A program made the position numbers and the translations under genes. Below are positions 25,800 to 38,441 of a DNA stretch of 64,000 nt, piece by piece; position 1 is the first letter of the stretch; every line of letters begins with the position of its first letter. The stretch comes from Glandiceps talaboti (lineage: Eukaryota > Hemichordata > Enteropneusta > Spengelidae), in the NCBI RefSeq assembly GCF_964340395.1, contig NC_135567.1, forward strand, positions 16,645,306 to 16,709,305, given 5' to 3'. The notes beneath the pieces are model-generated. The model saw only the letters and a list, made by a program, of their open reading frames with translations, was not told the DNA's origin and searched no databases.

Positions 25800-28089
25800 C
25801 AAACTAAACTCTACAGCTGACCATGACATTCAAACCTCAATGACTATTATCCATCATTGTACACAAGAAACAATAGACAGTGATGACGTAAACCTGAATA
25901 CAAAATACTGTATTCACTACTTTATTATGTGTTACATGTGAGAATTATTTGTCATACGACAATAATAAAGAAATTAATTTGAACAGTATTATTTGTAAGA
26001 TTTTCAATTAGTCTAATCTAATGTGCATTAATCTGACAATTATATGATTAATTTAATTTTTTCTTTGTATGAATGGGATGAAAGATAATACTAATATATG
26101 AGAATAATTAATACTACCCAGAATGCATTGATAAATGATCTGTAACTGTGGGTGGTATAATTGTACTCGGGTACTATTGTATTAGTTTTGATAGTATTGT
26201 ATTTTATGTTAACCACCATACATTAGTGGAACTAGAAAGATTATCATTTGTCTTGAAAAAAAATCATAGTCAATATTACCCAGAATGTGTTGATAAGTGG
26301 ACCTTATATATAAGTATCACAAGACTTAGTTATTACTGTTTTAATTGTTGTAACTGCATTCAAGATGTTCTCCCTGTGTATGTTTTCCAGTGTATTGAAC
26401 TTTTCAAGTGTTTCAACTCCATGCCTAATTATGTTGATTGAAAAAAAACAGAGATTATGACATAAAAATTATATTATAGTTTTATTTGTATATTTTACAA
26501 TTATCACAGACAATACACCTTTGTAAAATTATATGTTTATTCAAATGTAATTGTAATATGATAATAATGTGTATTTTAAGAAAATTATACCAATATATTT
26601 ATCACTACAGATAGAGTAGGGTTTTTTTTTTCAAAAGTCAACTTTTATTTATATTCCTTTGAAAGAAAATATACATCGTGTAGCTCAAAAAGCATTAGCC
26701 AACTTTTTCAACATTTTGTTCTTCTTAGTATAATTGATATAAAATATTTCTTCTCTTATTATTTGTTCAATATCTCTTCTTTCCAAAAATTCTCACTTTA
26801 TACACGGCGAAAGTCGCCACTATCAAGATTAAATTAAATACATCAAAAGTCTTACAATATATTCTGTATTCATACACAATGTGCTTCCACAGCAGCCGTA
26901 CATTGATTCTATACAATTGATTGATTATATATTTAGGTACTTCTTAATATTCACAATAACAACAACTAACTTTTTATAGGTACGTTGTATATTACTAAGT
27001 TGTTTTATCAAGTGTGTGGATATATTTATTGTTTGTTTTAGTATACCCAGAAACTAGTCATCATGACGTCATATTATTTTCATTTCAGTCAAATTTCCAT
27101 GGTATTGTAACATTTTATATAATTTATAGTGGTTTTTATTTTATGATTTGTTAATTATTATAAAATATTGAAAGGGTTATTAAAGGTTTTACAAATTATG
27201 TGAAAAATTGATCTGTAGTACTAAGTATGCGAAAAATCAAATTTACCCAACTTTACCCAACCTGTGACCCACTTAACCACCATCTCTGTCCAGAGGTAGT
27301 ATGAGACGCAGTACCACTTTTGACTATCTACAACTCCCAGGTGAGAGATCACCGAGGGTAAATTAAGTCAACGGTGGGACTTCATCTCATACTCACCACA
27401 TTTACAGATCCTCTGCTCAAGATTTACTCTGGGTGGAAAGACATCGTCAAATATGACTTTTCGTAAAGTGATATTGTCAACGATTTTACAAGTCACAAAG
27501 AATAAAATCAATTCAGGTATACATGAAGATAAATCCAAGGTTATTGTATTGTAGAGTAATAATTTTTAAATGAGGTATTTTTGAACATTTGACTTTGGAT
27601 TTATTATTTTTTGTTCTGTATTCTTCTCATCTTTCATGACAGTGTGATTTAATAAACCTCAATGAATCTACTACAGTTGTATATAATAAAGAAATGTAAA
27701 TACTTTAACCAAATATTAAAATGTATGTACATTTCCATGGCAACCGTCACATGGTCATTATTGAGATTAAGAAAGTTCAGTGTATATAACTTCTTGACAT
27801 TACATGATTGCATTATTTTGTGTTCAGTAGGCTTCTCATGTCTTTATATTTCAAACTTTTCATTGATTTCAGACAATTTTTTGGAAAAGCCGATTAGTAC
27901 TCTCTATGTCACAGACTGACAAACAAATCTTAAAATTAACGTATTTGTAGTTAATTCTGAATAAAGGTGAAGTTGATTTTTCCTACCTGCCTTACATGAT
28001 GTTCAGTGAATCATGAAAATACTACATGACATAATCTCTCTAAGTAACAGGAAATAGAATTATTCAAATTAGTCTTGAAATAACCTCTG
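25800..28089. other. Intergenic, mostly featureless
   Basis: AT-rich spacer between the two TRIM copies. The only structure seen is a weak inverted repeat at about 27297-27407, where AGTATGAGACGCAGTACCAC on one side faces the complement of a similar sequence on the other. It may be a decayed MITE. No gene was recognised. Confidence 0.5.
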
Positions 28090-28276
28090 TTTGGGTTAGG
28101 GAATTCTGGGATTGGAGCCCTATGGTGATGTCTTCACTACCTCTATCTATCACTTTCTCTGTTGTTGGTATCTAACCAACCTGTAATGTAAAAACAATAG
28201 ATACAGACAATAATGAGTTTGGTGACGACAGCATAGGTAATTTTGGGCTCCAATCAAGGAATTCCAATACCCAAAT
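28090..28276. mobile_element. MITE-like element, 31-bp imperfect TIRs
   Basis: The left end starts TTTGGGTTAGGGAATTC and continues to GATTGGAGCCC. The right end is its imperfect reverse complement, from GGGCTCCAATC to ACCCAAA. The element is about 187 bp with no coding capacity. The target duplication is unclear. Confidence 0.65.
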
Positions 28277-28384
28277 GTGCCAGTCAGTTCATGATTAATT
28301 TGAATATTTATCTTATTTCTAGAGAATTCGCGCAATGTACAGTGGTGAAAGTGACATTTTTTGACTCACCAGACATTAAAACAA

Positions 28385-28489
28385 CTAGGACGTAATTAGT
28401 CTCGGTTACCCAGACTCTCTCGTTTGGGGAGGTCTCGTGGCAGCACACCCCAGAGACGAGAGTCTGGGTAATCGAGACTAGGACGAAAT
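28385..28489. mobile_element. Short hairpin element with flanking direct repeat
   Basis: Arms at 28397-28422 and 28458-28481 pair (TAGTCTCGGTTACCCAGACT with its near-complement). CTAGGACG(T/A)AAT lies on both sides (28385 and 28478), like a target-site duplication of about 12 bp. This is a MITE-scale insertion. Confidence 0.65.
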
Positions 28490-28884
28490 CAGACTCATCT
28501 TTGTTTCCCTTAAATGTAAAATACCTGAGCCAAGTCAGTGGACTGAGTGTGAGTCAAGTGAGGGATGTGTGTGTCATGTAAAACCAACTGTAAGCTTGTA
28601 AATAGATTTGTCTTGTCTTCCTAAATATTCCTTTATCTGGGCTATGACGCTATGATTCTTGTTCAAGGAACCAACCACAACCATCAGGAAATATACTTAG
28701 ACAAAGGTAAAACGAATAGAGTACATACATTGATGAGGGCGCTGTATAAGTCTCAGAACAGACTATACGTATTGCTGATAGTCAAACGACATTTCACCTT
28801 CCATGGCAACAGGTACTATCTATTGAAAAAAAAAACATGTTTGAATTCATTATTACGGTATTAATTTCCCTCCCTCCCCCCTCC

Positions 28885-28887
28885 CTC

Positions 28888-28932
<45 letters not shown>

Positions 28933-29040
28933 ATGTATGTATGTATGTATGTATGTATGTATGTATGTATATATGTATGTATGTATGTCTGTCTGTCTAT
29001 CTGTCTAGCTGTCCGTATGTCTGTCTCTCTCTGTCTCTCT
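28885..29040. repeat. (CTGT)n-(GTAT)n-(CTGT)n compound microsatellite
   Basis: CTGT repeats at 28889-28930, GTAT repeats to about 28986, then interrupted CTGT/CTCT. It lies about 400 bp upstream of the intact TRIM start. Confidence 0.95.
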
Positions 29041-29425
29041 AGCTAAAATGCAACCTTTGTGTTATCATTTGAAAAGTTTGAGTGTACTATTACAGGATTG
29101 ATCTCCCTCCCTCTCTTCTCTGTCTCTCTGTCCCCCCCCCCCCTCTATTTTAAGCATTGCTGGACAGCTGACAGTGTTTAAATTAAAGTAACATGGTTCG
29201 ACTTTAAAGAACAAAATATGAATTAGGAAACAACACGCACTACAATCAGAACTGTATCTATATATTGTATAATATCACACATTTACTTTATCCGATGACT
29301 GCGGGCGCTACACTCTTGCATCGTTGCAAACATCTCACATACAGGTTATGACCTGATTTGAACTCTGAAGTCATGACGCATCACTTCAATTCGGGAAAGC
29401 CCCCTTCATATCACGAACACAAAAT

Positions 29426-31648
29426 ATGGCAGATAAACAACAAGCTGTTCATGACCAAATATCAGAACGTTTCCTGACTTGTAGTATTTGCCTAGAGCGA
29501 TACAAGAATGCCAGGATTTTGCCGTGTCATCACTCCTTTTGCGTTGAATGTCTGACAAAATACGTGGGAACGCAGAAGGTGTTCAAATGTCCCCTGTGTA
29601 AACAGAGCTGTAACACACCCAAAGATGGCGTCTCGTCCTTACCTGCTAGTACACACGTCAATGGTATCATTGAAATTCTGGATACACACGTGACTGTACC
29701 GTCTGTTGAGGTTAGTGCCGATGGAACAGCAACTACAGAAATAGACAAAACTTGCCAAATATGTGAAGATGTTCCGAAGTCATACAGATGCATTGACTGT
29801 GCCGTCAATATTTGTTCAGTGTGTTCAGTCAGTCACAGCAAGTTTCCAGCCACAAGAGGTCATAACGTTATGACATGTGACGAATACGAAACAGCAAAGG
29901 CAAGTGGTCACTTCTTGGTAGCTCCTCGGGTACACTGTCCAACCCATTCAGATCAACAACTCACCCATTTCTGTGATTCTTGTCAATTGCCGATTTGCGT
30001 AACATGTCAGAGCAAAACCCATAGCAACCATGGTATTTTTATGTTATCGGACTACATCAAGCAGTTAGCAGAGCGGCAAGAGAAAATTGATGAAAAAGAG
30101 ATTGAAGCACAACATTTCTGTATGTCTTTGCCTTCAACATATGAAAAGGTTGAAAAGGAAGTGCGTGATAATGCTACGACCGCAATATCTAACTTTACTG
30201 CAAAGGTGAGAGAACAAGAAAACAAACTTGTTAAAACTCTGAAAATAAATCAAGACGAGGTAATCAGACAAGTTGAAGAGCAAATACAAGACTGTAGAGA
30301 GAAATCAAAGAATCTGAAAAGTAGGCGAGCTGTGCTTGAACAACTTACCTGCTGTTCTGACCAAAGCAGAGATCAAGATGACAGCCATGCAGTTCCAACT
30401 AAGCCAAAAGAGGTGAAGAGTGAGTACAAAGTTCCTGCCAAGTACCAGTCAAGTCCCATTCGAATTATTTCTTACAATCCTGGCACATTTGTTACACAAG
30501 GAAGTCTGGGTAGTCTACAGGATAACAGTCCATGCTTAAATGTACGCAATAATAGAACCATATTGCCATCAGAATTAGGTATTGAAGAAATGGTTTCGAA
30601 ACCAATAAGGGTAGGTGAAGAGATTGATGTTGTAATACAGCATCAAGAATGTGTTGAGAAGGCGCCCTTCTTTTTGCAAAACATGAAAGCCCAGTTAAAA
30701 GATCAAAATGATACAGTAACAAGCCTTACTAGGGAAGTCAGTAAAGATCTCACTTTAAAGTTTAAATGTAATAAGGCAGGAACACATGAGTTCTCAATGA
30801 CTTTGAATGATATGCATGTTCACAGATCTCCATACATATTTGATGTTTTTCCAGAATGGCAGCTAAAACAGTCATTCCACTATAGTTCTGACACGTTCAA
30901 GTGTCCTGTGGGGCTAGCAGTAGACACAGCAGGAAATGTTACAGTGGCAGATAGTGGGCAGGGTTCAGGCAACGGTAGCATTCTATTCCTAAAGGGAAAC
31001 GACAAAGTTAGAGATGTTGAAAATCTGCAAGTTTTTGGGTTTAGTAAATCATTTGATCCAATTGATGTAGCAATTTCAGAAAGTGGGCGATGTTTCATTG
31101 CTGACAAGGGCAATAATCAAATTGTTGTTTGTAATAAAGGGGTTAATGAGAGCTTTGGGCAAGAAGAATTAAATGGGCCAAAAGGTATTGCTGTAAATGA
31201 AGCAAAGAATGCATTATATGTTCTTGATAACTCAGAGTCTATCAAGCTATACAATGCACAGTCACCATTTGAATTACAGAAGTCGATTGAATTTAACGGG
31301 GGTGAATGCATCAGTGTCACAAGTGAGGGCAGTGTTGTTGTTGCTCCCTCTTCCTGGACAAGATTATTACAGCTAATTCAACTTAATGGCACTGTTACAA
31401 AATTATATCTGGACAACAACGGCAAAGCGACTGGTATAGCTGTGGACAAATATGATGACATCTACCTATGCCAGAAAAATGACATACTGAAATACAGTAT
31501 CAAAGGCATGCACAGCATTAAACTGGTATGCCAGATATTACAAAGAAATGTCAAATTCCAACCATATGGCATAGCAGTCTCACATGATACAGTACCTAAA
31601 ATATGGGTAACAGATAAAGAAAACAAATGTGTACATTTGATAACATAA
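29426..31648 (+). CDS. TRIM-NHL E3 ubiquitin ligase-like protein (intact, single exon)
   Basis: 740 codons without introns. In order it has a C3HC4 RING at residues 19-58 (CSICLERYKNARILPCHHSF...CPLC), B-box 1 at 110-147 (CQIC...CIDC...CSVC) and B-box 2 at 170-203 (CPTH...CDSC...CVTC...THSNH). A coiled coil follows at about 210-310, then a filamin/ABP280-like immunoglobulin domain at about 395-485 ending SPYIFDVFPEW. NHL beta-propeller repeats run from about 490 to the end (CPVGLAVDTAGNVTVADSG, DVAISESGRCFIADKGNNQI, PYGIAVS). This is the RING-B-box-coiled coil-filamin-NHL architecture of the TRIM2/TRIM3/TRIM71 class. Known members attach ubiquitin and bind RNA or proteins through the NHL propeller. 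The target here is unknown. The 29 nt before the ATG match the flank of the broken copy at 24.7 kb, confirming the start and a tandem duplication. It is probably one of many lineage-specific paralogues. Confidence 0.92.
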   Translation: MADKQQAVHDQISERFLTCSICLERYKNARILPCHHSFCVECLTKYVGTQKVFKCPLCKQSCNTPKDGVSSLPASTHVNGIIEILDTHVTVPSVEVSADGTATTEIDKTCQICEDVPKSYRCIDCAVNICSVCSVSHSKFPATRGHNVMTCDEYETAKASGHFLVAPRVHCPTHSDQQLTHFCDSCQLPICVTCQSKTHSNHGIFMLSDYIKQLAERQEKIDEKEIEAQHFCMSLPSTYEKVEKEVRDNATTAISNFTAKVREQENKLVKTLKINQDEVIRQVEEQIQDCREKSKNLKSRRAVLEQLTCCSDQSRDQDDSHAVPTKPKEVKSEYKVPAKYQSSPIRIISYNPGTFVTQGSLGSLQDNSPCLNVRNNRTILPSELGIEEMVSKPIRVGEEIDVVIQHQECVEKAPFFLQNMKAQLKDQNDTVTSLTREVSKDLTLKFKCNKAGTHEFSMTLNDMHVHRSPYIFDVFPEWQLKQSFHYSSDTFKCPVGLAVDTAGNVTVADSGQGSGNGSILFLKGNDKVRDVENLQVFGFSKSFDPIDVAISESGRCFIADKGNNQIVVCNKGVNESFGQEELNGPKGIAVNEAKNALYVLDNSESIKLYNAQSPFELQKSIEFNGGECISVTSEGSVVVAPSSWTRLLQLIQLNGTVTKLYLDNNGKATGIAVDKYDDIYLCQKNDILKYSIKGMHSIKLVCQILQRNVKFQPYGIAVSHDTVPKIWVTDKENKCVHLIT

Positions 31649-31678
31649 ACAATAACAATGATGTACACCTATGTAGTG

Positions 31679-33070
31679 TGATACTTATTAGTATTACTGG
31701 TAGAACGAAACAGAATATACATGTACATGGTGTGATACTTATTAGTATTACTGAGTAGACAGAAACAGAATGTACATGTACATGGTGTGATACTTATTAG
31801 TATTACTGAGTAGACAGAAACAGAATGTACATTTACATGGTGTGATACTTATTAGTATTACTGAGTAGACAGAAACAGAATGTACATGTACATGGTGTGA
31901 TACTTATTAGTATTACCAAGTAGACAGACACAGAATGTACATTTACATGGTGTGATACTTATTAGTATTACTGGGTAGACAGAAACAGAATGTACATTTA
32001 CATGGTGTGATACTTATTAGTATTACTGGTAGACAGAAACAGAATGTACATGTACATGGTGTGATACTTATTAGTATTACTGAGTAGACAGAAACAGAAT
32101 GTACATGTACATGGTGTGATACTTATTAGTATTACTGGTAGACAGAAACAGAATGTACATGTACATGGTGTGATACTTATTAGTATTACTGAGTAGACAG
32201 AAACAGAATGTACATTTACATGGTGTGATACTTATTAGTATTACTGAGTAGACATAAACAGAATGTACATGTACATGGTGTGATACTTATTAGTATTACC
32301 GAGTAGACAGACACAGAATGTACATGTACATGGTGTGATACTTATTAGTATTACTGAGTAGACAGAAACAGAATGTACATTTACATGGTGTGATACTTAT
32401 TAGTATTACCGAGTAGACAGAAACAGAATGTACATGTACATGGTGTGATACTTATTAGTATTACTGAGTAGACAGAAACAGAATGTACATGTACATAGTG
32501 TGATACTTATTAGTATTACTGAGTAGACAGAAACAGAATGTACATGTACATGGTGTGATACTTATTAGTATTACTGAGTAGACAGAAACAGAATGTACAT
32601 GCACATGGTGTGATACTTATTAGTATTACTGAGTAGACAGAAACAGAATGTACATTTACATGGTGTGATACTTATTAGTATTAGTATTACCAGGTAGACA
32701 GAAACAGAATGTACATGTACATGGTGTGATACTTATTAGTATTACTGAGTAGACAGAAACAGAATGTACATGTACATAGTGTGATACTTATTAGTATTAC
32801 TGAGTAGACAGAAACAGAATGTACATGTACATGGTGTGATACTTATTAGTATTACTGAGTAGACAGAAACAGAATGTACATGTACATGGTGTGATACTTA
32901 TTAGTATTACTGAGTAGACAGAAACAGAATGTACATGTACATAGTGTGATACTTATTAGTATTACTGAGTAGACAGAAACAGAATGTACATTTACATGGT
33001 GTGATACTTATTAGTATTAGTATTACCAGGTAGACATAAACAGAATGTACATGTACATGGTGTGATACTT
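31679..33070. repeat. 55-bp minisatellite, ~25 units
   Basis: The unit reads TGATACTTATTAGTATTACT, then GAGTAGACAGAAACAGAATG, then TACATGTACATGG. Unit length is 54-56 bp, with two longer units from an internal TATTAG duplication. Variants alternate between TGTACATGTACA (a perfect palindrome) and TGTACATTTACA. It begins about 30 nt after the TRIM stop codon, so it probably lies in that gene's 3' UTR or immediate flank. Confidence 0.97.
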
Positions 33071-33854
33071 GTATTACGAAGTACACATAAATAGTATGTA
33101 CATGGTGTGTATGCAGTGTATCATTTGAAATCATACATTACAAGGGAAGTGATGCCATGACTGTGAGTGGTGTCGATATATGTGATTCATTGAATGTTTT
33201 TCCACCAAGCAGTTTTAGATCATTTGCAATAATGCAAACGTTTACCCAAGTTTATTTAGCATATTTTGGAATATAAATATTTTGAGTATTTGTGAGTTTA
33301 CACTTCCACACTTTTGTCAATTTTGAGTAAGATAATTACAAAAATTAATGCAACAGTAAATAATTACTGAGAAATTGAGACATTTAGATTTACCATAAAA
33401 ATGACATCCACAGCACATCTAAGATTGTAATTCAAAATCAGTTATCACATTGATTAGATTTTTTTTACTGATATAAGAACAACGTTCTGTGAAGATTGTA
33501 AAATTGTAGAGTGGTTTTGGAGAAATGTATAAACACCATTAATCAATTTGCATTATAGAATTAATGTACATCTGCTTTGGATGCATATTATGTATGGGGA
33601 TAGAATATATTGTAACACTCGTACTTTTGATATATTTAGTTTAATTTTGATGATGGCAGTGTTTGATGTGTATAAGGCAAGAATTTTGGAAAGAGGAGAC
33701 ATTAAACAAATAATAAGAGATGAAACATTTTATTTCAATTACAATAAGATCAAAATGTTGAAGAGTTTGTCAGTGCTTTGTAAGTTGTTTGTGTAAGGTT
33801 TTGTAGTAATTTAGAAGGGATATAAATAAAAGTTGACTTTTGAAAAAAAATATT
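33071..33854. other. Spacer, no recognised gene
   Basis: AT-rich sequence between the 55-bp array and the (GTAT)n tract. An open frame at 33548-33796 (82 codons) shows no family signature and may be chance. Confidence 0.5.
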
Positions 33855-34019
33855 TGTGTGTATGTATGTATGTATGTATGTATGTATGTATGTATGTGTG
33901 TATGTATGTATGTATGTATGTATGTATGTATGTATGTGTGTGCGTGTGTGTATGTATGTATGTATGCATGTATGTATGTGTGAATTCTGTGTCTATATGT
34001 ATGTATGTATGTATGTATG

Positions 34020-34053
<34 letters not shown>

Positions 34054-34102
34054 TGTATGTATGTATGTGTGTGTATGTGTGTATGTATGTATGTATGTAT
34101 GA

Positions 34103-34166
<64 letters not shown>

Positions 34167-34520
34167 GTGTATGTATGTATGTATGATATGTATGCATGTA
34201 TGTATGTTATGTATATATGTACATGTATGTATGTATGCATGTATGTATGTATGTATGTATGTATGTATGTATGTATGTATGCATGCATGCATGCATGCAT
34301 GTTTGTATGTATGTATGTATGTATGTATGTATGTATGTATGTATGTATGTATGTGTGTGTGTATGTATGCGTGCGTGCATGCGTGCGTATGTGTGTATGT
34401 ATGTATGTATGTATGTGTGTGTGCGTGCGTGCTTGTTTATGTATGTATGTATGTATGTATGTATGTATGTGTGTGTATGTATGTATGTATGTATGTATGT
34501 ATGTATGTATGTATGTATGA
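33855..34520. repeat. (GTAT)n microsatellite, 665 bp
   Basis: The longest simple-sequence tract of the window, interrupted by GTGT, GCAT and GCGT variants. It produces period-4 open frames up to 228 codons (C-M-Y-V repeats on plus, H-T-Y-I on minus) that are not genes. Confidence 0.98.
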
Positions 34521-34966
34521 TGCTACACTTTCTTCTCAATAAATTCTACCAGTGACCCTTATACTTTATCTACAAAGTAGCCGGATGGAATTAAGACCAT
34601 GTGACACAATTTTATTAAGAGTAAACCATATATTTATTGTTGAGATAGATCTGATGTAAGAAATTTTAACATCTGAAATGAAAGAAAGTTTTTAACCTTT
34701 CAATCAAAGTTCTTCTGTATCATTCTCACTTAAGAAAAGACAACAAATTACAAACAATTTGGATTCATAAAAAATCACATTTACATCCCTGATTTCATTT
34801 TAATGTTGTGAATATTACAATAATTGAATGTGCAATGTTTTAAAATTTGTTTAAAATGACAAAACAGTTCAACACAAGCCTTGCACATTTTGAAATATAT
34901 ATACACTGTCATGTAATACATATACTTGGTCATGTACACATGATGTTCACATAGATCACACTGCCA

Positions 34967-36059
<1,093 letters not shown>

Positions 36060-36065
36060 TACTAT

Positions 36066-36520
36066 GGGCACGTACGAGAATAAGTCAACCTTCTTGTTCT
36101 ATTTTGACACTCTAGCATGAGGTAAAATGATATTGCAGGTACTGAGAATAAGTCAACTTTTTTGTCCTATTTTTGACCCTCTAGCATGAGGTAAAATGAT
36201 ATTGCAGGTAAAGAGAAAAAGTCAACCTCCTTGTTCTATGTTGGCCCTCTAGCGTGAGGTAAAATGCTATTGCACATACCAAGAATTCTCAGTACCTACA
36301 CAAGTATTCCATTTAACTGATGCTAGAGGTTCTAAATAGAACCAACCTATTCTCATGTGTGCTTATAATAATAAAGCATCTGAAGTGGAAATTATGGTGT
36401 CAACCCAAGAAAACAAATGTTATCTTTATGCACCTAGGTGGTAAAATTCTCAGTACCTGCAAGAACATTTACCTCATGCTAGAGGGTCAGAATAGAACAA
36501 GAAGGTTGATTTATTCATAC
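36066..36520. repeat. ~77-bp repeats in direct and inverted orientation
   Basis: Three forward units (about 36071-36290) carry GAATAAGTCAACCTTCTTGT, GACCCTCTAGCATGAGGTAA and ATTGCAGGTACTGAGA. Two units at about 36285-36350 and 36448-36520 carry the reverse complement (CTCAGTACCTGCAAGAAC, ACCTCATGCTAGAGGGTC, AACAAGAAGGTTGA). The cluster is therefore a large imperfect inverted repeat next to the palindrome at 36.9 kb. Confidence 0.8.
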
Positions 36521-36619
36521 ACACACCTACAGTAATGTATATGTAAAGCATGTGGCATGGAAGTTTTGGTGTCTACCAATAAATTGAATGTTTTTTCCAC
36601 ATGATGCACTGATGACACA

Positions 36620-36695
36620 CATGCATACATACATACATACATAGACACACGCACATATCCTAACATACCGATATATACATGCAAACATACATACA

Positions 36696-36728
<33 letters not shown>

Positions 36729-36865
36729 GCATCCATCCATACATGCATCCATCCATACATACATACATACATACATACACACATAAATACATACATACAT
36801 CCACACACACACACATACATACATACATACATACATACATACATACATACATACATACATACATA
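36620..36865. repeat. (ACAT)n microsatellite
   Basis: ACAT repeats with CATC and CACA interruptions, in opposite strand sense to the (GTAT)n tract at 33.9-34.5 kb. Confidence 0.97.
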
Positions 36866-36876
36866 ATCAAAGTGAG

Positions 36877-37056
36877 TTGGTACCTGAAATAGAATATTAT
36901 GCATGACAGTACATACGTATGTACATATGTACATACATACTTACATATGTATGCATGTACATACATACATATATACATGCATACATATGTAAGTATGTAT
37001 GTACATATGTACATACGTATGTACTGTCATGCATAATATTCTATTTCAGGTACCAA
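36877..37056. repeat. Perfect palindrome, 82-nt arms, 16-nt spacer
   Basis: The left arm 36877-36958 and right arm 36975-37056 are exact reverse complements by my reading. The outer ends read TTGGTACCTGAAATAGAATA and its complement. The spacer 36959-36974 is ACATACATACATATAT. Inner arm sequence is made of ACAT/GTAT blocks and smaller palindromes such as GTACATATGTAC and TACGTA. Confidence 0.95.
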
Positions 37057-37275
37057 GAATTCTCATTCAGGTAACACAAATTGTTATGTCATTCTGGACT
37101 CAAGCAATCTTAGGTTGGCCTGACTTAGTCTAAGTAAATCAAGAAGACCCCCCCAAAAAAAAAAATAAAAAAATAAAAAAATAAAAAAAAAATAAAAAAA
37201 AATCTATAACTTATTCTATTAAATGATTGCATAGTACTAGTAAATATATTTATATTAAAACCAACAGACTCTTAC

Positions 37276-37617
37276 TTAAAGTGGCCATATGGATGAAAAA
37301 ATGTTATTCATTTTGGATTTTTAATTGATAAAACATCTGTACATTGCAATCATACATGAGAAAAAAGTGAAACAAAGTCCATGTTTGTGATTGAAAAAAG
37401 CTACAAAAACTCTACAAATGCTTTTATTGTACGTACAAAAAACAAACATTTTTACACCTCAATTTATTGCAATTTATTGAGTTACAAATAAGAACCAAGT
37501 GGTATATCTTGTTTTACATGATAGTTTTTACAACTAGAGTTAAAGGGTAGTAAAGTTATTTTAGTAATTAAAAAATTCAAAATAAATATAAAATTCTCAT
37601 CCATATCGCTACTTTAA
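37276..37617. mobile_element. MITE-like inverted-repeat element, copy A
   Basis: Starts TTAAAGTGGCCATATGGATG and ends with the near-complement CTCATCCATATCGCTACTTTAA. The interior is partly self-complementary (AACTCTACAAATGC...; TTTATTGAGTTACAAATAAG). It is the same family as 37753-38105 but more diverged. An A-rich tract at 37149-37201 lies just upstream. Confidence 0.8.
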
Positions 37618-37752
37618 TACTAAAGTATTTCAACACATGTGTGATATCTGTTTGTGTACAATATGTATGGATTTACATATGTTTAGCTTACAGGAAAAAT
37701 GCAAAAATAGTACAAGAAAATGTGATAACATTTTACCACATACAATTAACAT

Positions 37753-38105
37753 TAAAGTGGCCATATGGATGAGAATTTAGTATTTACTTTGGATTTTTAT
37801 TTGATAAAACAGCTTCATTTGATTTTCTACTTGAAAATATAATGTGAAATAACATATACCAAACTCTTGTTTGCAACTCAATAAACTGCAAAACATTAAA
37901 CGATGTGTAAAATGTTTGTTATTGTACATACAATAACAAACTTTTTACACTGTTTGCATCTTTTTGCAATGTATTGAGTTATGAACATAGACTTGGTATA
38001 TGTTCTTTCGCTTTATGTTTTCAAGTAGAAAAATATAGCGAAGCTGTTTTATCAAATAAAAATCCAAAATGAATATAAAATTCTCATCCATATGGCTACT
38101 TTAAC
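37753..38105. mobile_element. MITE-like inverted-repeat element, copy B
   Basis: About 350 bp, foldable over nearly its full length. TTAAAGTGGCCATATGGATG and GAGAATTT at the left face AAATTCTCATCCATATGG and CTACTTTAA at the right. The interior pairs TTTGCAACTCAATAAACTGC with GCAATGTATTGAGTTATGAA. Central hairpin: TGTTATTGTACATACAATAACA. No coding capacity. Confidence 0.85.
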
Positions 38106-38441
38106 AACTGGTGTATATTGCTTTTATAATACTTCCAATTCAAAATATGTAATGTTCAAAGTATATTTGCATAAAGAGGAAAACTATGATGTGTCAATAT
38201 TGCTGCATATATTAATTAAAATATTTCTTAATTTACAGTAATTACTGAAACCACTAAAATTGCATAAACCCAGTTTGAATATTTAGTGATTGTTTTATAT
38301 TTCTATTTAGAATTTAGTCTCAGTAGTAGTAATACACACTGTTTGGCACAATTACCATAGTACTTACTTAATGTTGTTGTACTCTTATAGCATGTATGAT
38401 TGTCAAGAGGTCGACGAACCCTATGTTGAGGAAACTCTTCC

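Noticed and set aside
33856-34542. 228-codon and other long open frames on both strands (C-M-Y-V and H-T-Y-I repeats)
   Set aside because: They are period-4 translations of the (GTAT)n tract; the same applies to frames at 21.4-22.2, 28.8-29.0 and 36.5-37.0 kb.
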